Shown here piece after piece: positions 23,808 through 30,323 of a DNA stretch of 30,699 bases. The stretch covers positions 1 through 30,699 of IMG/VR virus record IMGVR_UViG_3300025118_000086. One strand, given 5' to 3'. The DNA comes from a virus. Below the pieces are notes generated by a model, which was not told the DNA's origin, made no database searches, and saw nothing but the letters and a program-made list of their open reading frames with translations. Position 1 is the stretch's first letter. Each line of letters opens with the position of its first letter. A program made the translations under genes and the position numbers.

Positions 23808-23828
23808 ATGGGCACAACCAACCTATGA
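23808..23828 (+). other. Possible six-codon leader cistron
   Basis: ATG at 23808, 7 nt after AGAGG, opens a frame of six sense codons (MGTTNL) ending in TGA that overlaps the ATG at 23825 as ATGA. Translation of the next gene could be coupled through this minicistron. The alternative is simply an upstream start at 23801 for the next gene, but that one has no spacing to AGAGG. Confidence 0.3.
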
Positions 23829-24085
23829 GGAGAACTGCCTTGAACATAAGACAGATGCACAAAGAGATGAACAACGTATTGGGAATGCTCCATGGAACAG
23901 TGGGGAAAGAAAACCGACTCGTTCAGTTCCTGGAAATAACAGCACTGCTGTTAGATGCACTAGCGATTCGCTACCCCGATCAAGAACCACCCCAGGTGAT
24001 CGATGCGCTTCATGATGAAGCATATGAGAAGTGGGAGAAAACCGAGAAAGCCAAGGAGACTATGAGGGATGACACGGCTCACTAG
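23825..24085 (+). CDS. Small helical hypothetical protein
   Basis: 86 residues from the ATG at 23825; 23801 (94 residues) and a TTG at 23840 with AGGAG upstream are alternatives. The sequence is helical (IRQMHKEMNNVLGMLHG, RLVQFLEITALLLDALAIRY) with an acidic/basic C-terminal helix (DALHDEAYEKWEKTEKAKETM). It overlaps the nuclease gene that follows, so it may be a partner of it. No family recognised. Confidence 0.55.
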   Translation: MRRTALNIRQMHKEMNNVLGMLHGTVGKENRLVQFLEITALLLDALAIRYPDQEPPQVIDALHDEAYEKWEKTEKAKETMRDDTAH

Positions 24086-25073
24086 CGTAGGGACTCAAAT
24101 GTCCGCAACTTCGCTCACTACCGCACAACAGTGTGAACAACTGTACTACTGGCAGTACGATAAGAACTTTAGAGAAGTCTGGAAAAGTGTTGGTCTTAGT
24201 ACCGGGACAATCATGCATGTAGGTGAAGAGTCTTACATGCGAGGACACTCTCTGGAAAAAGCCATTGAGGCTATGGAAGGCGAAGCAGCAGAGGAGGGAT
24301 TCGATGAAGACCCTCTCTTCAATATTCGCAATAGAGCATACATCAAAGGCTACTATGCTCAATGGGAAGACGCAGACGCACAGCTCTTTGCAGAGAAGCG
24401 ATACGAGGTTCTTGGCATTGAGGAAGAGTTTGCCTTTGATTACGTCATAGATGGTGTTGGCACCAGATTCGTTGGGAAGATGGATGCTGTAGTTAAGGAC
24501 AATGTGACTGGTGAGATTATCCTTTGGGAGCATAAGAATGTCTCCAACAAGGATGCTATGGATCCATCATCCCTCTACTACAGACTGCTTCCGATGAATA
24601 ATCAGCTAGCAATCTACGTGTCTTACCTTCAGCAGAAATTCAATTCTCCTGTTTCGGTCATGTACGACGTTGTTGTTACATCCCCAAGAATGAAGCCAGG
24701 CCAAGTCAAGAAAGGCTTAAAGCGTCGCAAGGATGAAAGCCTGGAGGATTGGGAGACACGTAAAGCAAACAACATGGAAACACTTCCCCAGTTTGCTGAG
24801 CGTATTGAGCAGCTCTACTTAGATAGCGGTGAGCGTTATATGCGCTTTCCAGTCCAGATCATGAACAGCCAAGTAGAGTCTCGAATGAGTGAGCTCTGTA
24901 GATTGGCCCAAAGAATAGATGTGATGGACGAGCCAATAAGAAACACTCATCGATGCTCAAGCTACGGTGGGTGTGCATTTGTTAATTCCTGTCTGGGCAT
25001 TGAGGATCCAGCAACGTCACCAAGGTTTGAAATAAAAGAAAGAACTCACATTGAGTTAAGCAAGAAGGAGTAA
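24069..25073 (+). CDS. PD-(D/E)XK exonuclease, Cas4/RecB-like, with Fe-S cysteines
   Basis: 334 residues; AAGGAG 9 nt before the ATG. The order of motifs matches the Cas4/AddB/RecB nuclease family: His50 (GTIMH), Asp139 (GKMDAVV), Glu154-x-Lys156 (LWEHKN) and Gln179 with Tyr183 (NNQLAIY). Cys22 near the N-terminus and Cys296, Cys302 and Cys308 near the C-terminus occupy the places that hold a [4Fe-4S] cluster in Cas4 and AddB. It likely resects DNA ends to make single strands for the Sak4-like and SSB-like proteins encoded just downstream, i.e. recombination-dependent replication. All catalytic residues appear intact. Confidence 0.8.
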   Translation: MTRLTSVGTQMSATSLTTAQQCEQLYYWQYDKNFREVWKSVGLSTGTIMHVGEESYMRGHSLEKAIEAMEGEAAEEGFDEDPLFNIRNRAYIKGYYAQWEDADAQLFAEKRYEVLGIEEEFAFDYVIDGVGTRFVGKMDAVVKDNVTGEIILWEHKNVSNKDAMDPSSLYYRLLPMNNQLAIYVSYLQQKFNSPVSVMYDVVVTSPRMKPGQVKKGLKRRKDESLEDWETRKANNMETLPQFAERIEQLYLDSGERYMRFPVQIMNSQVESRMSELCRLAQRIDVMDEPIRNTHRCSSYGGCAFVNSCLGIEDPATSPRFEIKERTHIELSKKE

Positions 25074-25075
25074 GG

Positions 25076-25843
25076 ATGAGCGATCGCTTTGTAATCAGTC
25101 AGCCATCAGAGAAATTCAGGCTACCGCCTCCGCGTTTAGTTATCTACGGTCAACCCAAAATCGGGAAGACTACCTTTGGATCTCAAGCACCAGCACCACT
25201 GTTCCTTCAAACAGAAGATGGTTGCGCAGGAGTTAACGTTCCAAAGATTCCACAAACACCATGCGAGACATGGGACGAGCTAATGACTTGTCTCCGTACA
25301 ATCGCATCCAGTGAGCATGATCGCAAAACGCTTGTGCTTGATACCGTTGATAGGGCGGAGAAGCTTTCTCAGGACTGGGTTCTGAAGACGGTATTCCGTG
25401 GAAACCATGACAAGTACATGAGTTACTACAAGGGTCCAATAATGGCTGGTGAGAAAATGGCTGAGCTGCTCAATGCTCTCGACCATATTCGAGACCGGCG
25501 CAATATGAACATCGTTCTCATCTCCCACGATGGTCTCCAAAAGGGACCGTCTACACTGGGTGATGACTTTAAGAAGCTTGGGGGCAATGTCTCCAGCTAT
25601 GCTTGGACACGCTTGCGTGACTGGGCAGATCAAATTGGACACTGCACCATGGACTTTCGAGTCGTGGATGCAACCGCGATGAAGGCCGGTAAGGCTAAGC
25701 GGGTTGGGAAGCAACGATGGATCTACTTCGAGGGTGAGCCTGGAAGAGATGCCGGATGTCGCGCAGGTTATGAACTGCCTGAGCGGATTGAACTGAACTG
25801 GTCAACGTACCAGGAAGCAATGGGAGATAGACTCAATGGCTAA
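25076..25843 (+). CDS. Sak4-like RecA-fold ATPase
   Basis: 255 residues. Walker A GQPKIGKT is at 25-32 and Walker B TLVLDTVD at 85-92. NIVLISHDG (145-153) fits the sensor strand of phage Sak4/AAA_24 recombinases, short RecA-like proteins that anneal single strands together with a phage SSB. The flanking genes support this: exonuclease upstream (2-nt gap) and SSB-like protein downstream (8-nt overlap). Residues after 155 (GDDFKKLGGNVSSYAWTRLRDWAD) are typical of the family. It should act in recombination and repair of replicating phage DNA. Confidence 0.8.
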   Translation: MSDRFVISQPSEKFRLPPPRLVIYGQPKIGKTTFGSQAPAPLFLQTEDGCAGVNVPKIPQTPCETWDELMTCLRTIASSEHDRKTLVLDTVDRAEKLSQDWVLKTVFRGNHDKYMSYYKGPIMAGEKMAELLNALDHIRDRRNMNIVLISHDGLQKGPSTLGDDFKKLGGNVSSYAWTRLRDWADQIGHCTMDFRVVDATAMKAGKAKRVGKQRWIYFEGEPGRDAGCRAGYELPERIELNWSTYQEAMGDRLNG

Positions 25844-26276
25844 AATCAACATGAACATTTCCTCCGAAGAGGAGTCTCGTCACGCCGGAACTAAGGGCGG
25901 TTACGAGCCAGGTGATTACTCGTTTCAGATTGTAAAGGTGGAAGATGCCACTGCGCCGTCTGGCAACGAGGGGATCAACATGACCTTTAAGGCTATTAGC
26001 GGAACAATACAGTTTACGGTGTATGACACTATCTGGCTCACAGAGCGGGCTAAGTGGAAGTATGTCCAGTTCTGCCACTGCCTTGGGCTTGACCCAAAGG
26101 CCGAGCTGGATAGCGACCAGTGGTTTGGCATGAAGGGTGGCTTCGACCTGCACCATAAGCCAGGTAAGACACACCTTACTCCAAAGAAGTATTACACCCC
26201 GCAGGTGGCTACGGACTTGGGCATCGACATTACGGCTGAGGCAAACTCGTTCGAAGCCGATGATGTTCCTTTCTGA
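25836..26276 (+). CDS. Single-stranded DNA-binding protein (phage type)
   Basis: 146 residues. The C-terminus ends EADDVPF, the acidic tip with terminal Pro-Phe used by SSBs to recruit partner proteins. The body (YEPGDYSFQIVKVEDATAPSGNEGINMTFKAI, TVYDTIWLTERAKWKYVQFCHCLGL) matches the beta-barrel pattern of DUF669-like phage SSBs, which are paired with Sak4 recombinases. It overlaps the Sak4-like gene, consistent with a functional pair. Its start is fixed by the overlap with the upstream stop. Confidence 0.75.
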   Translation: MAKINMNISSEEESRHAGTKGGYEPGDYSFQIVKVEDATAPSGNEGINMTFKAISGTIQFTVYDTIWLTERAKWKYVQFCHCLGLDPKAELDSDQWFGMKGGFDLHHKPGKTHLTPKKYYTPQVATDLGIDITAEANSFEADDVPF

Positions 26277-26290
26277 AAAACCCCAGCATC

Positions 26291-26332
26291 GGGACGGTCT
26301 CGCAATCACGCGGGGCCGTCTCGGTCACCGAG
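26291..26332 (+). promoter_or_regulatory. Two mutually exclusive hairpins before the replication gene
   Basis: Hairpin 1: GGGACGG-T-CTCGC (26291-26303) pairs with GCGGG-G-CCGTCTC (26310-26322) around AATCAC. Hairpin 2: CTCGG-TCA-CCGAG (26320-26332). They share CTC at 26320-26322, so only one can fully form. There is no T-run. Hairpin 2 ends next to GAGGT, the ribosome binding site of the gene at 26343. CTCGGTCAC also occurs at 17584 in the large RNA. Confidence 0.45.
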
Positions 26333-26342
26333 CGAGGTGCGC

Positions 26343-26840
26343 ATGGCTACATTTGAAATCGATGGCCGTAAGCTGGGTAAAATCATACGACTACTCAAAG
26401 AACTTACGGATGACTTAGAGGCTATCAGCGGTGAAAAGCCAAAGAAGCCAAAAGTAGTAAAGCAAGTTGATGCTGCGCTCCTCGATAAAGTGCAGAATGT
26501 CGTTAACTTCTACCGCCAAATCCACCCAAACAGAGGCAAGACAATCAAGCCAGGGGATAGGCTCTGGAAGATTATTGAGGCTCGCATTAACCAGGGCTAC
26601 ACAGCAGAGCAGTGTCGCATGGCAATTGTCGGCAACAATCACGATGACTGGTACAAGAAGCGTGGTCGGCACAGCATTCAAAACATATTCTCCAACGATA
26701 GCCACTTTGAGAGATTCATTGAGCTTCCCAAGCAGTTAACCAGGAACGCTGAATCCGAGAAGAAAGAGAAGGCCAGCTCTTATGGGTACAACGGGGGAAG
26801 TGAGGAGTTCTCAGATGGACATGTCGACTTCGGGGATTGA
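26343..26840 (+). CDS. DnaD-like replication initiation protein
   Basis: 165 residues from the ATG at 26343 (GAGGT upstream). Residues 45-125 match the C-terminal domain of phage replication proteins of the DnaD/replisome-organiser type: VVNFYRQIHPNRGKTIKPGDRLWKIIEARINQGYT, then MAIVGNNHDDWY and SIQNIFSNDSHFERFIE, where many relatives have LRPETLF..NFE.YL. Residues 1-40 hold a charged helix, and the tail is disordered. With the helicase loader right after it (26-nt overlap), it probably marks the origin or helps loading. The winged-helix N-terminal domain of full-length DnaD is absent. Confidence 0.7.
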   Translation: MATFEIDGRKLGKIIRLLKELTDDLEAISGEKPKKPKVVKQVDAALLDKVQNVVNFYRQIHPNRGKTIKPGDRLWKIIEARINQGYTAEQCRMAIVGNNHDDWYKKRGRHSIQNIFSNDSHFERFIELPKQLTRNAESEKKEKASSYGYNGGSEEFSDGHVDFGD

Positions 26841-27498
26841 GTCAACCTACATGGCAAGGGCTAAGCAAATTGCAGCTCGAGCAAAAGAGATAGGCTTAAC
26901 TGATGAAGACAAGGAAGTTATTGAATTAGAAAGCAAGGAGGGTCAGGCCCATGCTGTTCGTGATTCTCTTAAGCAACAGTTTATTCCCAATAGGATACTT
27001 GAAACAATCAAGGGAGACCTGAGCGCTACACCTGCAATGCAGGCTGCTGCAAAGTTCTTAAAGGCTCCTAAAGATGCTTGGTGTCTTGTTCTTGCTGGCC
27101 CCAAGGGGTGTGGGAAGAGTACGGCTGCTGGGTGGTATCTGTCACAGAAGACATGGGGACAGGTCTCATGTCCTCCTAAGACTAGGAGATGGTGGACGGC
27201 AGCGCGTCTTGTTCGGATAAGCGGATTCAACAACGAGTTTGAGCCACTTATCCAGGTTCCAACCATGGTCATAGATGACCTGGGCCTGGAGTACATGGAC
27301 AAGAATGGGCACTTCAATAGCCGCCTAGATGAGATTATCGATGAGCGTTACTCCAACTACAGGCCCACTGTGATCACCACGAACCTGAATGCACAAGCAT
27401 TCAAAGAGCGGTATGGCGCTAGGGTCATTGATAGGATCAGGGAGGGGTTCCGCCATGGTGGCGCTTTCATTGAAATCAACCACGGTAGTCTGAGGTGA
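26815..27498 (+). CDS. DnaC-like helicase loader ATPase
   Basis: 227 residues from the ATG at 26815 (GGAG 7 nt upstream); an in-frame start at 26782 is less well placed. The AAA+ motifs are Walker A GPKGCGKS (95-102), Walker B MVIDDLG (151-157), sensor I ITTN (187-190) and an arginine-finger region DRIREG (206-211). The N-terminal 90 residues are helical and would contact the helicase. This is the classic DnaC/DnaI layout, which loads the host replicative helicase. No phage helicase is seen in this window, so host DnaB is the probable partner. Confidence 0.8.
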   Translation: MDMSTSGIESTYMARAKQIAARAKEIGLTDEDKEVIELESKEGQAHAVRDSLKQQFIPNRILETIKGDLSATPAMQAAAKFLKAPKDAWCLVLAGPKGCGKSTAAGWYLSQKTWGQVSCPPKTRRWWTAARLVRISGFNNEFEPLIQVPTMVIDDLGLEYMDKNGHFNSRLDEIIDERYSNYRPTVITTNLNAQAFKERYGARVIDRIREGFRHGGAFIEINHGSLR

Positions 27499-27502
27499 GG
27501 GG

Positions 27503-27673
27503 ATGAGTGACGATGTAGGATGGCTTTCTGTAGAGTTCAGAATGCCAGGTGATAAGATCTGGATGAAGATGCTCTCGCAAAAGCCAATTTCGAGGGAGAA
27601 GCAAAAGGAAGTGTTGAGGAGAAAATGGGGAAACACAGTAGAGATAAAGGAGCTAGGTTCGAAAGATTCGTAG
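27503..27673 (+). CDS. Small basic hypothetical protein
   Basis: 56 residues; the ATG at 27503 follows GAGGTGAGGGG, a good ribosome binding site, 4 nt after the helicase loader stop. The sequence starts MSDDVGWLSVEFRMPG, and its C-terminal half is basic (ISREKQKEVLRRKWG). It overlaps the start of the next gene by 49 nt. Good site and tight packing argue it is real. The function is unknown. Confidence 0.55.
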   Translation: MSDDVGWLSVEFRMPGDKIWMKMLSQKPISREKQKEVLRRKWGNTVEIKELGSKDS

Positions 27674-28011
27674 CCAATGCACTTAAGCCAGTCTTTGGGC
27701 CAGGTGTAACCAGGAGTTCGGGGCAATGTTTTAAGGGAGACACCCGAGCAGACGTGGACTGTCCAACGCTATGGGTCGAGTGCAAGGTGGGCAAGAGACC
27801 CAACATTAAAGCAGCACTTGAGCAAGCCGAAGAGGCAGCGAGCAGCAGCAATAGCAATAAGAAATGTGTCGCCATCTGTAAGTGGGACAGAGAGGCACCA
27901 ATAGCAACCATGCGGCTAGATGACTTTATAGAGATTCTACGCTGCGCAATTGAGGGGGGTTATGATGGAGGCTTGGAAACTCGCTTACGTCGGGAGGAAG
28001 ATGGAGGCTAA
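27625..28011 (+). CDS. Holliday-junction-resolvase-like nuclease
   Basis: 128 residues, GAGGAGAAA upstream. The motif order fits small PD-(D/E)XK nucleases of the archaeal Hjc/VRR-NUC kind: KGARFERFVANAL with Glu13, Asp43/Asp45 (ADVDC), Glu52-x-Lys54 (VECKVGK) and Gln67 (EQAEEA). Enzymes of this group cut branched DNA. In a phage they resolve recombination junctions before packaging. Location at the end of the replication cluster fits. Which of the two subfamilies applies cannot be told by eye. Confidence 0.7.
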   Translation: MGKHSRDKGARFERFVANALKPVFGPGVTRSSGQCFKGDTRADVDCPTLWVECKVGKRPNIKAALEQAEEAASSSNSNKKCVAICKWDREAPIATMRLDDFIEILRCAIEGGYDGGLETRLRREEDGG

Positions 28012-28258
28012 GCCGGCCGGGGAGCCTGTTACGCAATCCAGTACAATCACAATAACGCAGTATGGCAAGTCGCAGGAAGAGGCGTGGGATCGTTACAACG
28101 AAACGGTTAACCATGAGCTCACTGTTGGTAGCGCTATACCTGAGAGCAGGGCGGGGAGGCATCGAATTCGATGGAAGGAGAAGCTCAACCCCGATGGTAA
28201 CTGTAAGTCTTGGTATCAGAAGCATAGAGAAAGAAAGGCAAAGGCAAATGGCGGATGA
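27962..28258 (+). CDS. Small basic hypothetical protein
   Basis: 98 residues from the ATG at 27962 (GAGGGGGG upstream), overlapping the end of the nuclease gene by 50 nt. It has a mixed N-terminal part (STITITQYGKSQEEAWDRYNETVNHELTVGS) and a basic C-terminus (WYQKHRERKAKANGG). No known motif. The next gene starts inside its 3' end. Confidence 0.55.
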   Translation: MMEAWKLAYVGRKMEAKPAGEPVTQSSTITITQYGKSQEEAWDRYNETVNHELTVGSAIPESRAGRHRIRWKEKLNPDGNCKSWYQKHRERKAKANGG

Positions 28259-28784
28259 AGAACAGGAAGCAACAGAGGAAAAGGGGCCGGGCTATTTCCA
28301 GATCGCAATCATGTGGTGGTTTCACCCAATCAATGGTCTCATCTATATTCTTCTTTTCGTTATCGGCATGCTGGCTAGCGGTGCTTTCTCTTATGCAGTT
28401 CAGCTTGAACGCACTGCGTTACGGAATGTCCTCGGCAAGGAGCTTGCTATCTCCCATAAGGACGTACTCTTCGAGGGGTACGGCTACCGTATCGTTAGAG
28501 AGCGAGCCAATCCAACAGGCAAATATTCCCCTGGAGAAATCCTTATCAATCGAGAGTCTAGACAAGGAGTTGATGAGGTTCTTGAAGGGGAACGGTTTGA
28601 GCGAGCGGCACGAATTGGGGCAATTAAAGCTAAGGCCTACCGCTACAGCCATAGAAAAGAATATACAGACAGATCCATGGACCATCTCGATGACGAGGGA
28701 CTTGCGTCAGCGGATGGACAGGCACTAGACCTTGGTGGCGGACTTAACCTCGACTGGGAAAACCAGGTCGATTACGAGGATTAG
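28248..28784 (+). CDS. Single-pass membrane protein of unknown function
   Basis: 178 residues from the ATG at 28248; longer in-frame starts would overlap two other genes. Residues 1-15 are acidic. Residues of about 20-48 form a transmembrane helix (FHPINGLIYILLFVIGMLAS), followed by a soluble domain of 130 residues (ALRNVLGKELAISHKDVLFEGYGYRIVRER, then a charged helix) and an acidic tail. It is the last gene of the rightward cluster and converges on the lysis genes 40 bp away. It could help lysis, or shield the infected cell; nothing specific is visible. Confidence 0.6.
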   Translation: MADEEQEATEEKGPGYFQIAIMWWFHPINGLIYILLFVIGMLASGAFSYAVQLERTALRNVLGKELAISHKDVLFEGYGYRIVRERANPTGKYSPGEILINRESRQGVDEVLEGERFERAARIGAIKAKAYRYSHRKEYTDRSMDHLDDEGLASADGQALDLGGGLNLDWENQVDYED

Positions 28785-28824
28785 ACAATAGCGCACCAGT
28801 AACCCGAGCAGATGAAGTAGTAAG

Positions 28825-29244
28825 CTAGCGGGGCCATGGATAGTTGTCCCATCGCGCCATTGGCTTACCTGCTTCACCTCGGGTATCGAAGTGAACAAAG
28901 GTTCCATAGAGCCCTAACCCGTAACCCATGCCCTCGTACCTCCTGGCTATCCCTTCAAGCGTCACGTAGAGCTTGAGGATGTGTTCTCCGTGGCGTTTCC
29001 CCACATCTGAATAGGTAACGTCAGCAGCATAGACAAGACCCCCTATGGGCAGGTGGAGGCTTTGGTTCTTTCCACCCACTTCAGCGTTATGCTTTGGGCA
29101 ACGGTACCCACTATTGATTCGGAGTGGTCCCAGCTGAGCTCGGGCTGCATCAAGGATACCTACAAGCCTTCGACTCGGTGCTGTCTTCTTGCAACACGGA
29201 CACTCAAACTCTTTGGCTTTAAAGTATTTACCCACTTGCCCCAT
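28825..29244 (-). CDS. M15-family peptidase, endolysin
   Basis: 139 residues, ATG directly after the upstream stop and GGAGATGG. The N-terminal FECPCCKK (13-20) is the usual start of M15_3 peptidases, followed by a helix (RLVGILDAARAQLG) and LRINSGYRCPKHNAEVGG (41-58). Putative zinc ligands are His64 (SLHLP), Asp75 (YAADV) and His118 (FVHFD), with Asp120 nearby. Such D-Ala-D-Ala-type carboxypeptidases or endopeptidases cut the peptide stems of peptidoglycan. The spacing between His64 and Asp75 is 11, longer than the usual SxHxxGxAxD, so a short insertion is present. With the holin two genes upstream it completes a lysis cassette. Confidence 0.8.
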   Translation of the reverse strand: MGQVGKYFKAKEFECPCCKKTAPSRRLVGILDAARAQLGPLRINSGYRCPKHNAEVGGKNQSLHLPIGGLVYAADVTYSDVGKRHGEHILKLYVTLEGIARRYEGMGYGLGLYGTFVHFDTRGEAGKPMARWDNYPWPR

Positions 29245-29457
29245 TCACCATCTCCACTTTAAGCCAGCAGTTGCCTGCCAATCCAACGACTCGTTCAGTT
29301 CTACGCCCGCATCAATGAACGCGCTTAGTCCTTCAGAAATCTCGCCACTAACTGACGCAAAGGCCTCGGCCCCCACTTCAGAATCAGAAGCGCCGAGAAC
29401 ACGTAGGCCGAGGTCAAGAGCACTGCCAGACGCGTGGTGCCCCGCGACGACATTCAT
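29245..29457 (-). CDS. Small protein between holin and endolysin
   Basis: 70 residues from the ATG at 29457, which overlaps the holin stop as TGATG. The sequence is Gly/Ala/Ser-rich with alternating polarity (VGAEAFASVSGEISEGLSAFIDAGVEL) and ends WQATAGLKWRW, an aromatic-basic end like an outer-membrane beta strand. No lipobox is present, so it is not a typical outer spanin. The location says lysis, the function is unknown. Confidence 0.55.
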   Translation of the reverse strand: MNVVAGHHASGSALDLGLRVLGASDSEVGAEAFASVSGEISEGLSAFIDAGVELNESLDWQATAGLKWRW

Positions 29458-29690
29458 CAATCCTCTGCCGGCTTTCCCACGGAAGACACAGCCTCCGCCG
29501 AAGCAAGAGCTCGCTTCACCGTCGCTCTGGACTGAGAATAGCTGGCCCCGCAAACAGCAGCAAGGATAGGCCCACCGACTTGTGCCCACTGAGAGTCGGA
29601 GAAGATGGCACAAAGACATCCGCCAATCATGCCCAGCAAAGTCATCAGGAACTCACTCGACTTCAACCCGTTTGTCTTGCCCTTAATCAT
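29457..29690 (-). CDS. Holin
   Basis: 77 residues. A basic N-terminus (MIKGKTNGLKSSEF), two transmembrane helices (about 14-30, FLMTLLGMIGGCLCAIF; about 37-52, QVGGPILAAVCGASY) and a charged or polar tail make a class II-like two-helix holin. The KSSEF start is common in phage holins of this size. It sits two genes ahead of the M15 endolysin and overlaps the upstream gene as ATGA. It should form the membrane holes that release the endolysin. Confidence 0.7.
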   Translation of the reverse strand: MIKGKTNGLKSSEFLMTLLGMIGGCLCAIFSDSQWAQVGGPILAAVCGASYSQSRATVKRALASAEAVSSVGKPAED

Positions 29691-30025
29691 TGGTCCCCTG
29701 TCCTCTCTCTTGCTTCAGCCCTAGCTTCCCGCCGGGCCTCTGCTTTTGCTACTTCAACTCTTTGCCGTTCTCTTATCTCGAATATTACCGAACCTGTTTC
29801 TCGTGTCCGTCTGTCTATTTCGTCAAGCTTATCGTTCGAGCGCTCAAGCGTTTGAGCTATGGCATTCTGGGTCTCGATGATCTCACCCAAGCCCTCTTGC
29901 TTCAGGTCAACCTGAACAGATGGCGCAGGCTTCGCCAGCTTTTGATCGACAAGCTTCTCGATTACCTTGAGGCAACCCATGAGTGCAGCAAACAACGCCC
30001 CAGCTTCGATGAGTTGCGTGTCCAT
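29687..30025 (-). CDS. Membrane-anchored coiled-coil protein (spanin-like or holin accessory)
   Basis: 112 residues. Residues 7-22 form one hydrophobic helix (EAGALFAALMGCLKVI), and residues 45-112 form a charged coiled coil (ETQNAIAQTLERSNDKLDEIDRRTRETG, then a Glu/Arg/Ala-rich helix). An N-terminal anchor with a long periplasmic-type coiled coil is the shape of inner-membrane spanins, but these usually come after the endolysin. It overlaps the holin start (ATGA) and shares its transcript. Confidence 0.6.
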   Translation of the reverse strand: MDTQLIEAGALFAALMGCLKVIEKLVDQKLAKPAPSVQVDLKQEGLGEIIETQNAIAQTLERSNDKLDEIDRRTRETGSVIFEIRERQRVEVAKAEARREARAEARERTGDQ

Positions 30026-30026
30026 C

Positions 30027-30311
30027 TCAACCAGCCGGTCCGAATTCAGGATCGAAGTCGATGCCTGCTAGCGCCTTAGCGATGATGGCTTTGATTTCAT
30101 CAACCTGCTCATCACTGAGAGAAATGACCCCCTCGGCAATGCTGCCATCTTCGTTCTCTTGGGGGAGTTGCAATGTACTTGATTTCCTGAACCGAGGATC
30201 GGCAATAGCCGAATATCCAAACCGCATTTCATTGCGGTCAGTCTCAAAACCGGATTCGGTGAATTTTCCGCCATACAAAAACTGTACGTCTGTTACTTTG
30301 ATGTCTGCCAT
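30027..30311 (-). CDS. Hypothetical protein, likely virion-associated
   Basis: 94 residues. The N-terminal part is beta-like (IKVTDVQFLYGGKF, MRFGYSAIADPRF). The C-terminal part is an acidic region and helix (LSDEQVDEIKAIIAKALAGIDFDPEFG). AAGGAT upstream of the ATG is a usable ribosome binding site. The gene is immediately upstream of the lysis cassette and follows a partial virion-like gene, so it may be a small tail or capsid component. No family recognised. Confidence 0.6.
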   Translation of the reverse strand: MADIKVTDVQFLYGGKFTESGFETDRNEMRFGYSAIADPRFRKSSTLQLPQENEDGSIAEGVISLSDEQVDEIKAIIAKALAGIDFDPEFGPAG

Positions 30312-30323
30312 CGTCTTATCCTT

